Shown here: positions 1-9,172 of the stretch, piece after piece
Layout of the letters: every line of letters starts with the position of its first letter
Numbering within the stretch: position 1 is the stretch's first letter
Source: Zeus faber
Taxonomy: Eukaryota; Chordata; Actinopteri; Zeiformes; Zeidae
Direction: 5' to 3'
Assembly: GCA_960531495.1 (NCBI GenBank)
Contig: CAUIJY010000068.1
Coordinates: forward strand, 496,001 to 560,000
DNA length: 64,000 nucleotides
Position numbers and translations under genes: made by a program
Notes under the pieces: model-generated
What the model saw: only the letters and a program-made list of their open reading frames with translations
What the model was told of the DNA's origin: nothing
Database searches by the model: none

Positions 1-208
1 TTTTTGGCACATCTAACAAGTTTTTCTGAAATTACAAGCATTTTCATAAAAACCAGCATGGATGGCAAACAAGGCATTTTCAGGCAATTTAAAGACTGAA
101 AGGATGTTTTGAGTAAAGGTTTCTGTCATAACTCTGTAGGACCTGCTCAGATAGTGTAAATACTGTTATGAACTGATTTGTAATGGGAAAGTACTGTTTG
201 CAAAAGAG
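1..208 (+). repeat. Monomer subtype CCAGCATGG (208 bp)
   Basis: This is a reference monomer beginning exactly at the window start. It carries ACAAGCATTTTCAT followed by AAAACCAGCATGG, where most other monomers have AAAACCTGCATGG. It ends with CTGATTTG and GTTTGCAAAAGAG. Other copies of this subtype are usually preceded by a monomer ending GATTGCAAAACAG and usually carry GAATCTCTAGGACCT; this copy instead has AACTCTGTAGGACCT, a local difference from its counterpart near 46639. It is position 12 of the 13-monomer order described for 47053-55990. Confidence 0.85.
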
Positions 209-416
209 TTTTTGGCACATCTAACAAGTTTTTCTGAAATTACGAGCAGTTTCATAAAAACCTGCATGGGTGGCAAACATGGCATTTTCAGGCAATTTAA
301 AGACTGAAAGGATGTTTTGAGTAAAGGTTTCTGTCATGACTCTGTAGGACCTGCTCAGATAGTGTAAATACTGTTATGAACTCATTTGTAATGGGAAAGT
401 ACTGTTTGCAGAACAG
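209..416 (+). repeat. Monomer subtype GAGCAG / GGGTGGC (208 bp)
   Basis: The diagnostic bases are CGAGCAGTTTCAT, then GGGTGGCAAACATGGC, with GACTCTGTAGGACCT and a tail GTTTGCAGAACAG. The counterpart near 46845-47052 has lost 2 bp around 46979, giving GACTGTAGG in place of GACTCTGTAGG. It is position 13 of the 13-monomer order. Confidence 0.85.
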
Positions 417-626
417 TTTTTGGCACATCTAACACATTTTTTCTGAAATTACGAGCATTTTCATAAAAACCTGCATGGATGGCAAACAAGGCATTTTCAG
501 GCAATTTAAAGACTGGAAGGATGTTTTGAGTAAAGGTTTCTGTCATGACTGTGTAGGAACTGCTCAGATCGTGTGAATACTGTTTTGAACTCATTTGTAA
601 TTGGGAATGTACTGTTTGTAAAACAG
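417..626 (+). repeat. Monomer subtype ACACA / GTGAA (210 bp, longest form)
   Basis: It is lengthened by one base in AACACATTTTTTCTG and by one base in GTAATTGGGAATG. Its second half is strongly diverged: GTGTGAATACTGTTTTGAAC, TAATTGGGAATG and GTTTGTAAAACAG. This copy also carries GACTGGAAGG, GACTGTGTAGG and GATCGTGTG. The last is shared with the copies near 47205, 49911, 52618 and 55325, which ties the left edge of the window to the 47-56 kb block. It is position 1 of the 13-monomer order. Confidence 0.9.
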
Positions 627-833
627 TTTTTGGCACATGTAACAAGTATTTCTGAAATAATAAGCATTTTCATGAAACCTGCATGGATGGCAAACAAGGC
701 ATTTTCAGGCCATTTAAAGACTGAAAGGATGTTTTGAGTAAAGATTTCTGTCATGACTCAGTAGGAACTGCTCAGATAGTGTAAATACTGTTATGAACTC
801 ATTTGTAATGGGAAAGTACTGTTTGCAAAAGAG
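627..833 (+). repeat. Monomer subtype TAATAAG (207 bp, shortest form)
   Basis: The head is diverged: AACAAGTATTTCTG, then AAATAATAAGCATTTTCATG, with one base fewer in CATGAAACCTG. The rest is ordinary, with GGCCATTTAAAG and GACTCAGTAGG. It nearly always follows a GTGAA monomer, so the diverged tail of one and the diverged head of the next form a single block of about 110 bp that moves as a unit. It is position 2 of the 13-monomer order. Confidence 0.9.
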
Positions 834-1041
834 TTTTTGGCACATCTAACAAGTTTTTCTGAAATTACAAGCACTTTCATAAAAACCTGCATGGATGGCA
901 AACAAGGCATTTTCAGGCAATTTGAAGACTGAAAGGATGTTTTGAGTAAAGGTTTCTGTCATAACTCTGTAGGAACTGCTCAGATAGTGTAAATACTGTT
1001 ATGAACTCATTTGTAGTGGGAAAGTACTGTATGCAAAAGAG
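834..1041 (+). repeat. Monomer subtype GCACTTTC / GTAGTGGG (208 bp)
   Basis: It is marked by CAAGCACTTTCAT, AATTTGAAGACTG, ATAACTCTGTAGG, TTTGTAGTGGG and a tail GTATGCAAAAGAG. The GTAGTGGG plus GTATGC combination also marks the copies near 23705, 27245, 30576, 42864, 44111, 47650, 50356, 53063 and 55770. It is position 3 of the 13-monomer order. Confidence 0.85.
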
Positions 1042-1250
1042 TTTTTGGCACATCTAACACATTTTTTCTGAAATCACGAGCATTTTCATAAAAAACTGCA
1101 TGGATGGCAAACAAGGCATTTTCAGGCAATTTAAAGACTGAAAGGATGTTTTGAGTAAAGATTTCTGTCATGACTCTGTAGGAACTGCTCAGATAGTGTA
1201 AATACTGTTATGAACTCATTTGTAATGGGAAAGTACTGTTTGCAAAACAG
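1042..1250 (+). repeat. Monomer subtype ACACA / AAATCACGAG (209 bp)
   Basis: It carries AACACATTTTTTCTG, then AAATCACGAGC in place of AAATTACGAGC, AAAAAACTGCATGG, GATTTCTGTCAT and a tail GTTTGCAAAACAG. The tail contains the 17-base dyad at 1235-1251 that is listed separately. It is position 4 of the 13-monomer order. Confidence 0.85.
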
Positions 1251-1251
1251 T
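1235..1251. other. Dyad symmetry at monomer boundary (7-bp arms, 3-bp centre)
   Basis: ACTGTTT-GCA-AAACAGT is a perfect inverted repeat at the junction of two monomers. It recurs wherever a monomer ends GTTTGCAAAACAG, and in the GTA-centred form where one ends GTTTGTAAAACAG. Subtypes ending AAAAGAG or GCAGAACAG have a broken or shorter version. It could form a small cruciform or bind a dimeric protein, but a dyad this short may also be chance. Confidence 0.6.
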
Positions 1252-1458
1252 TTTTGGCACATCTAACAAGTTTTTCTGAAATTACAAGCATTTTCATAAA
1301 AACCTGCATGGATGGCAAACAAGGCATTTTCAGGCAATTTAAAGACTGAAAGTATGTTTTGAGTAAAGGTTTCTGTCATGACTCTCTAGGACCTGCTCAG
1401 ATAGTGTAAATACTGTTATGAACTGATTTGTAATGGGAAAGTACTGGTTGCAAAAGAG
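1251..1458 (+). repeat. Monomer subtype AAAGTATG / GGTTGC (208 bp)
   Basis: It has AAAGTATGTTTTGAG in place of AAAGGATG, CTCTCTAGGACCT, CTGATTTG and a tail TACTGGTTGCAAAAGAG. Each copy I checked is followed by a GAGCAG monomer. It occurs at positions 5 and 10 of the 13-monomer order. The copy near 2391 has a private AAAGTGTG. Confidence 0.85.
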
Positions 1459-1874
1459 TTTTTGGCACATCTAACAAGTTTTTCTGAAATTACGAGCAGT
1501 TTCATAAAAACCTGCATGGGTGGCAAACATGGCATTTTCAGGCAATTTAAAGACTGAAAGGATGTTTTGAGTAAAGGTTTCTGTCATGACTCTCTAGGAC
1601 CTGCTCAGATAGTGTAAATACTGTTATGAACTGATTTGTAATGGGAAAGTACTGTTTGCAAAAGAGTTTTTGGCACATCTAACAAGTTTTTCTGAAATTA
1701 CGAGCAGTTTCATAAAAACCTGCATGGGTGGCAAACATGGCATTTTCAGGCAATTTAAAGACTGAAAGGATGTTTTGAGTAAAGGTTTCTGTCATAACTC
1801 TGTAGGAACTGCTCAGATAGTGTAAATACTGTTATGAACTCATTTGTAATGGGAAAGTACTGTTTGCAGAACAG
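1459..1874 (+). repeat. Two consecutive GAGCAG monomers (1459-1666, 1667-1874)
   Basis: Both carry CGAGCAGTTTCAT and GGGTGGCAAACATGG. The first has GACTCTCTAGGACCT, CTGATTTG and tail GTTTGCAAAAGAG. The second has AACTCTGTAGGAACT, CTCATTTG and tail GTTTGCAGAACAG. They are positions 6 and 7 of the 13-monomer order. Confidence 0.85.
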
Positions 1875-2082
1875 TTTTTGGCACATCTAACAAGTTTTTC
1901 TGAAATTACAAGCATTTTCATAAAAACCTGCATGGATGGCAAACAAGGCATTTTCAGGCAATTTAAAGACTGAAAGGATGTTTTGAGTAAAGGTTTCTGT
2001 CATAACTCTGTAGGAACTGCTCAGATAAAGTAAATACTGTTATGAACTCATTTGTAATGGGAAAGTACTGTTTGCAGAACAG
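1875..2082 (+). repeat. Monomer subtype GATAAAG (208 bp)
   Basis: It is identified by GCTCAGATAAAGTAAATAC, where other monomers have GATAGTG. In each copy examined it is followed by a monomer whose opening T run is four bases instead of five and which carries a 7-8 T tract. It is position 8 of the 13-monomer order. Confidence 0.85.
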
Positions 2083-2291
2083 TTTTGGCACATCTAACAA
2101 TTTTTTTTCTGAAATTACGAGCATTTTCATAAAAAACTGCATGGATGGCAAACAAGGCATTTTCAGGCCATTTAAAGACTGAAAGGATGTTTTGAGTAAA
2201 GATTTCTGTCATGACTCAGTTGGAACTGCTCAGATAGTGTAAATACTGTTATGAACTCATTTGTAATGGGAAAGTACTGTTTGCAAAAGAG
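2083..2291 (+). repeat. Monomer subtype oligo-T (209 bp)
   Basis: It starts TTTTGGCAC (one T short) and has AACAA followed by a run of eight T (seven in many other copies), then AAAAAACTGCATGG, GGCCATTTAAAG and, in this branch, GACTCAGTTGGAACT. T-run length varies between copies (near 6053 and 15420 it is seven; near 25209 the run is interrupted by an A), as expected of a slipping homopolymer. It is position 9 of the 13-monomer order. Confidence 0.85.
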
Positions 2292-5200
2292 TTTTTGGCA
2301 CATCTAACAAGTTTTTCTGAAATTACAAGCATTTTCATAAAAACCTGCATGGATGGCAAACAAGGCATTTTCAGGCAATTTAAAGACTGAAAGTGTGTTT
2401 TGAGTAAAGGTTTCTGTCATGACTCTCTAGGACCTGCTCAGATAGTGTAAATACTGTTATGAACTGATTTGTAATGGGAAAGTACTGGTTGCAAAAGAGT
2501 TTTTGGCACATCTAACAAGTTTTTCTGAAATTACGAGCAGTTTCATAAAAACCTGCATGGGTGGCAAACATGGCATTTTCAGGCAATTTAAAGACTGAAA
2601 GGATGTTTTGAGTAAAGGTTTCTGTCATAACTCTGTAGGAACTGCTCAGATAGTGTAAATACTGTTATGAACTCATTTGTAATGGGAAAGTACTGTTTGC
2701 AGAACAGTTTTTGGCACATCTTACACATGTTTTCTGAAATTACGAGCATTTTCATAAAAACCTGCATGGATGGCAAACAAGGCATTTTCAGGCAATTTAA
2801 AGACTGAAAGGATGTTTTGAGTAAAGGTTTCTGTCATGACTGTGTAGGAACTGCTCATATAGTGTGAATACTGTTTTGAACTCATTTGTAATTGGGAATG
2901 TACTGTTTGTAAAACAGTTTTTGGCACATCTAACAAGTATTTCTGAAATAATAAGCATTTTCATGAAACCTGCATGGATGGCAAACAAGGCATTTTCAGG
3001 CAATTTGAAGACTGAAAGGATGTTTTGAGTAAAGATTTATGTCATGACTCTGTAGGAACTGCTCAGATAGTGTAAATACTGTTATGAACTCATTTGTAAT
3101 GGGAAAGTACTGATTGCAAAACAGTTTTTGGCACATCTAACAAGTTTTTCTGAAATTACAAGCATTTTCATAAAAACCAGCATGGATGGCAAACAAGGCA
3201 TTTTCAGGCAATTTGAAGACTGAAAGGATGTTTTGAGTAAAGGTTTCTGTCATAACTCTGTAGGAACTGCTCAGATAGTGTAAATACTGTTATGAACTCA
3301 TTTGTAATGGGAAAGTACTGTTTGCAAAAGAGTTTTTGGCACATCTAACAAGTTTTTCTGAAATTACGAGCAGTTTCATAAAAACCTGCATGGGTGGCAA
3401 ACAAGGCATTTTCAGGCAATTTAAAGACTGAAAGGATGTTTTGAGTAAAGGTTTCTGTCATGACTCTCTAGGACCTGCTCAGATAGTGTAAATACTGTTA
3501 TGAACTGATTTGTAATGGGAAAGTACTGTTTGCAAAAGAGTTTTTGGCACATCTAACAAGTTTTTCTGAAATTACGAGCAGTTTCATAAAAACCTGCATG
3601 GGTGGCAAACATGGCATTTTCAGGCAATTTAAAGACTGAAAGGATGTTTTGAGTAAAGGTTTCTGTCATAACTCTGTAGGAACTGCTCAGATAGTGTAAA
3701 TACTGTTATGAACTCATTTGTAATGGGAAAGTACTTTTTGCAGAACAGTTTTTGGCACATCTAACAAGTTTTTCTGAAATTACAAGCATTTTCATAAAAA
3801 CCTGCATGGATGGCAAACAAGGCATTTTCAGGCAATTTAAAGACTGAAAGGATGTTTTGAGTAAAGGTTTCTGTCATGACTGTGTAGGAACTGCTCAGAT
3901 AGTGTGAATACTGTTTTGAACTCATTTGTAATTGGGAATGTACTCTTTGTAAAACAGTTTTTGGAACATCTAACAAGTATTTCTGAAATAATAAGCATTT
4001 TCATGAAACCTGCATGGATGGCAAACAAGGCATTTTCAGGCCATTTAAAGACTGAAAGGATGTTTGAGTAAAGATTTCTGTCATGACTCTGTAGGAACTG
4101 CTCAGATAGTGTAAATACTGTTATGAATTCATTTGTAATGGGAAAGTACTGTTTGCAAAACAGTTTTTGGCACATCTAACAAGTTTTTCTGAAATTACAA
4201 GCATTTTCATAAAAACCTGCATGGATGGCAAACAAGGCATTTTCAGGCAATTTAAAGACTGAAAGGATGTTTTGAGTAAAGTTTTCTGTCATGACTCTCT
4301 AGGACCTGCTCAGATAGTGTAAATACTGTTATGAACTGATTTGTAATGGGAAAGTACTGTTTGCAAAAGAGTTTTTGGCACATCTAACAAGTTTTTCTGA
4401 AATTACGAGCAGTTTCATAAAAACCTGCATGGGTGGCAAACATGGCATTTTCAGGCAATTTAAAGACTGAAAGGATGTTTTGAGTAAAGGTTTCTGTCAT
4501 AACTCTGTAGGAACTGCTCAGATAGTGTAAATACTGTTATGAACTCATTTGTAATGGGAAAGTACTTTTTGCAGAACAGTTTTTGGCACATCTAACAAGT
4601 TTTTCTGAAATTACAAGCATTTTCATAAAAACCTGCATGGATGGCAAACAAGGCATTTTCAGGCAATTTAAAGACTGAAAGTATGTTTTGAGTAAAGGTT
4701 TCTGTCATGACTCTCTAGGACCTGCTCAGATAGTGTAAATACTGTTATGAACTGATTTGTAATGGGAAAGTACTGGTTGCAAAAGAGTTTTTGGCACATC
4801 TAACAAGTTTTTCTGAAATTACGAGCAGTTTCATAAAAACCTGCATGGGTGGCAAACATGGCATTTTCAGGCAATTTAAAGACTGAAAGGATGTTTTGAG
4901 TAAAGGTTTCTGTCATAACTCTGTAGGAACTGCTCAGATAGTGTAAATACTGTTATGAACTCATTTGTAATGGGAAAGTACTGTTTGCAGAACAGTTTTT
5001 GGCACATCTTACACATTTTTTCTGAAATTACGAGCATTTTCATAAAAACCTGCATGGATGGCAAACAAGGCATTTTCAGGCAATTTAAAGACTGAAAGGA
5101 TGTTTTGAGTAAAGGTTTCTGTCATGACTGTGTAGGAACTGCTCATATAGTGTGAATACTGTTTTGAACTCATTTGTAATTGGGAATGTACTGTTTGTAA

Positions 5201-8200
5201 AACAGTTTTTGGCACATCTAACAAGTATTTCTGAAATAATAAGCATTTTCATGAAACCTGCATGGATGGCAAACAAGGCATTTTCAGGCAATTTGAAGAC
5301 TGAAAGGATGTTTTGAGTAAAGATTTATGTCATGACTCTGTAGGAACTGCTCAGATAGTGTAAATACTGTTATGAACTCATTTGTAATGGGAAAGTACTG
5401 ATTGCAAAACAGTTTTTGGCACATCTAACAAGTTTTTCTGAAATTACAAGCATTTTCATAAAAACCAGCATGGATGGCAAACAAGGCATTTTCAGGCAAT
5501 TTGAAGACTGAAAGGATGTTTTGAGTAAAGGTTTCTGTCATAACTCTGTAGGAACTGCTCAGATAGTGTAAATACTGTTATGAACTCATTTGTAATGGGA
5601 AAGTACTGTTTGCAAAAGAGTTTTTGGCACATCTAACAAGTTTTTCTGAAATTACGAGCAGTTTCATAAAAACCTGCATGGGTGGCAAACAAGGCATTTT
5701 CAGGCAATTTAAAGACTGAAAGGATGTTTTGAGTAAAGGTTTCTGTCATGACTCTCTAGGACCTGCTCAGATAGTGTAAATACTGTTATGAACTGATTTG
5801 TAATGGGAAAGTACTGTTTGCAAAAGAGTTTTTGGCACATCTAACAAGTTTTTCTGAAATTATGAGCATTTTCATAAAAACCTGCATGGATGGCAAACAA
5901 GGCATTTTCAGGCAATTTAAAGACTGAAAGGATGTTTTGAGTAAAGGTTTCTGTCATAACTCTGTAGGAACTGCTCAGATAAAGTAAATACTGTTATGAA
6001 CTCATTTGTAATGGGAAAGTACTGTTTGCAGAACAGTTTTGGCACATCTAACAATTTTTTTCTGAAATTACGAGCATTTTCATAAAAAACTGCATGGATG
6101 GCAAACAAGGCATTTTCAGGCAATTTAAAGACTGAAAGGATGTTTTGAGTAAAGGTTTCTGTCATGACTGTGTAGGAACTGCTCAGATAGTGTGAATACT
6201 GTTTTGAACTCATTTGTAATTGGGAATGTACTCTTTGTAAAACAGTTTTTGGAACATCTAACAAGTATTTCTGAAATAATAAGCATTTTCATGAAACCTG
6301 CATGGATGGCAAACAAGGCATTTTCAGGCCATTTAAAGACTGAAAGGATGTTTGAGTAAAGATTTCTGTCATGACTCTGTAGGAACTGCTCAGATAGTGT
6401 AAATACTGTTATGAATTCATTTGTAATGGGAAAGTACTGTTTGCAAAACAGTTTTTGGCACATCTAACAAGTTTTTCTGAAATTACAAGCATTTTCATAA
6501 AAACCTGCATGGATGGCAAACAAGGCATTTTCAGGCAATTTAAAGACTGAAAGGATGTTTTGAGTAAAGTTTTCTGTCATGACTCTCTAGGACCTGCTCA
6601 GATAGTGTAAATACTGTTATGAACTGATTTGTAATGGGAAAGTACTGTTTGCAAAAGAGTTTTTGGCACATCTAACAAGTTTTTCTGAAATTACGAGCAG
6701 TTTCATAAAAACCTGCATGGGTGGCAAACATGGCATTTTCAGGCAATTTAAAGACTGAAAGGATGTTTTGAGTAAAGGTTTCTGTCATAACTCTGTAGGA
6801 ACTGCTCAGATAGTGTAAATACTGTTATGAACTCATTTGTAATGGGAAAGTACTTTTTGCAGAACAGTTTTTGGCACATCTAACAAGTTTTTCTGAAATT
6901 ACAAGCATTTTCATAAAAACCTGCATGGATGGCAAACAAGGCATTTTCAGGCAATTTAAAGACTGAAAGGATGTTTTCAGTAAAGGTTTCTGTCATGACT
7001 CTCTAGGACCTGCTCAGATAGTGTAAATACTGTTATGAACTGATTTGTAATGGGAAAGTACTGGTTGCAAAAGAGTTTTTGGCACATCTAACAAGTTTTT
7101 CTGAAATTACGAGCAGTTTCATAAAAACCTGCATGGGTGGCAAACATGGCATTTTCAGGCAATTTAAAGACTGAAAGGATGTTTTGAGTAAAGGTTTCTG
7201 TCATAACTCTGTAGGAACTGCTCAGATAGTGTAAATACTGTTATGAACTCATTTGTAATGGGAAAGTACTGTTTGCAGAACAGTTTTTGGCACATCTTAC
7301 ACATTTTTTCTGAAATTACGAGCATTTTCATAAAAACCTGCATGGATGGCAAACAAGGCATTTTCAGGCAATTTAAAGACTGAAAGGATGTTTTGAGTAA
7401 AGGTTTCTGTCATGACTGTGTAGGAACTGCTCATATAGTGTGAATACTGTTTTGAACTCATTTGTAATTGGGAATGTACTGTTTGTAAAACAGTTTTTGG
7501 CACATCTAACAAGTATTTCTGAAATAATAAGCATTTTCATGAAACCTGCATGGATGGCAAACAAGGCATTTTCAGGCAATTTGAAGACTGAAAGGATGTT
7601 TTGAGTAAAGATTTATGTCATGACTCTGTAGGAACTGCTCAGATAGTGTAAATACTGTTATGAACTCATTTGTAATGGGAAAGTACTGATTGCAAAACAG
7701 TTTTTGGCACATCTAACAAGTTTTTCTGAAATTACAAGCATTTTCATAAAAACCAGCATGGATGGCAAACAAGGCATTTTCAGGCAATTTGAAGACTGAA
7801 AGGATGTTTTGAGTAAAGGTTTCTGTCATAACTCTGTAGGAACTGCTCAGATAGTGTAAATACTGTTATGAACTCATTTGTAATGGGAAAGTACTGTTTG
7901 CAAAAGAGTTTTTGGCACATCTAACAAGTTTTTCTGAAATTACGAGCAGTTTCATAAAAACCTGCATGGGTGGCAAACAAGGCATTTTCAGGCAATTTAA
8001 AGACTGAAAGGATGTTTTGAGTAAAGGTTTCTGTCATGACTCTCTAGGACCTGCTCAGATAGTGTAAATACTGTTATGAACTGATTTGTAATGGGAAAGT
8101 ACTGTTTGCAAAAGAGTTTTTGGCACATCTAACAAGTTTTTCTGAAATTATGAGCATTTTCATAAAAACCTGCATGGATGGCAAACAAGGCATTTTCAGG

Positions 8201-9172
8201 CAATTTAAAGACTGAAAGGATGTTTTGAGTAAAGGTTTCTGTCATAACTCTGTAGGAACTGCTCAGATAAAGTAAATACTGTTATGAACTCATTTGTAAT
8301 GGGAAAGTACTGTTTGCAGAACAGTTTTGGCACATCTAACAATTTTTTTCTGAAATTACGAGCATTTTCATAAAAAACTGCATGGATGGCAAACAAGGCA
8401 TTTTCAGGCAATTTAAAGACTGAAAGGATGTTTTGAGTAAAGGTTTCTGTCATGACTGTGTAGGAACTGCTCAGATAGTGTGAATACTGTTTTGAACTCA
8501 TTTGTAATTGGGAATGTACTCTTTGTAAAACAGTTTTTGGAACATCTAACAAGTATTTCTGAAATAATAAGCATTTTCATGAAACCTGCATGGATGGCAA
8601 ACAAGGCATTTTCAGGCCATTTAAAGACTGAAAGGATGTTTGAGTAAAGATTTCTGTCATGACTCTGTAGGAACTGCTCAGATAGTGTAAATACTGTTAT
8701 GAACTCATTTGTAATGGGAAAGTACTGTTTGCAAAACAGTTTTTGGCACATCTAACAAGTTTTTCTGAAATTACAAGCATTTTCATAAAAACCTGCATGG
8801 ATGGCAAACAAGGCATTTTCAGGCAATTTAAAGACTGAAAGGATGTTTTGAGTAAAGTTTTCTGTCATGACTCTCTAGGACCTGCTCAGATAGTGTAAAT
8901 ACTGTTATGAACTGATTTGTAATGGGAAAGTACTGTTTGCAAAAGAGTTTTTGGCACATCTAACAAGTTTTTCTGAAATTACGAGCAGTATCATAAAAAC
9001 CTGCATGGGTGGCAAACATGGCATTTTCAGGCAATTTAAAGACTGAAAGGATGTTTTGAGTAAAGGTTTCTGTCATAACTCTGTGGGAACTGCTCAGATA
9101 GTGTAAATACTGTTATGAACTCATTTGTAATGGGAAAGTACTTTTTGCAGAACAGTTTTTGGCACATCTAAC
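2290..9172 (+). repeat. 11-monomer HOR, period 2288 bp, three copies
   Basis: Matching landmarks recur at exactly 2288 bp: the CTTACACAT monomer near 2719, 5007 and 7295; GATTTATGTCAT near 3035, 5323 and 7611; and the one-T deletion GATGTTTGAG near 4070, 6349 and 8637 (first interval affected by small indels). The match starts after the GACTCAGTTGG monomer that ends at 2291. It ends where 6884 reads AAGTTTTTCTG but 9172 reads ACATTTTTTCTG. The first copy differs from the others over about 3575-3806. Confidence 0.85.

Larger units (their letters stand above)
1..2560 (+). repeat. Partial 13-monomer HOR at the left edge
   Basis: Subtypes run in the order 12, 13, then 1 to 10 of the HOR seen at 47-56 kb. 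Diagnostic features correspond at a constant offset of 46,636 bp (GATCGTGTG near 566 and 47205; GATAAAG near 2024 and 48660). The match ends near 2560, where this copy keeps GGGTGGCAAACATGG while the copy near 49191 switches to ATGGCAAACAAGG followed by AATTTGAAG. Confidence 0.75.

Noticed and set aside
2083..2120. T-rich tract as a terminator or poly(A) tail of a retroelement
   Set aside because: The seven- to eight-T run is an internal, recurrent feature of one monomer subtype with no hairpin, target-site duplication or element body beside it.
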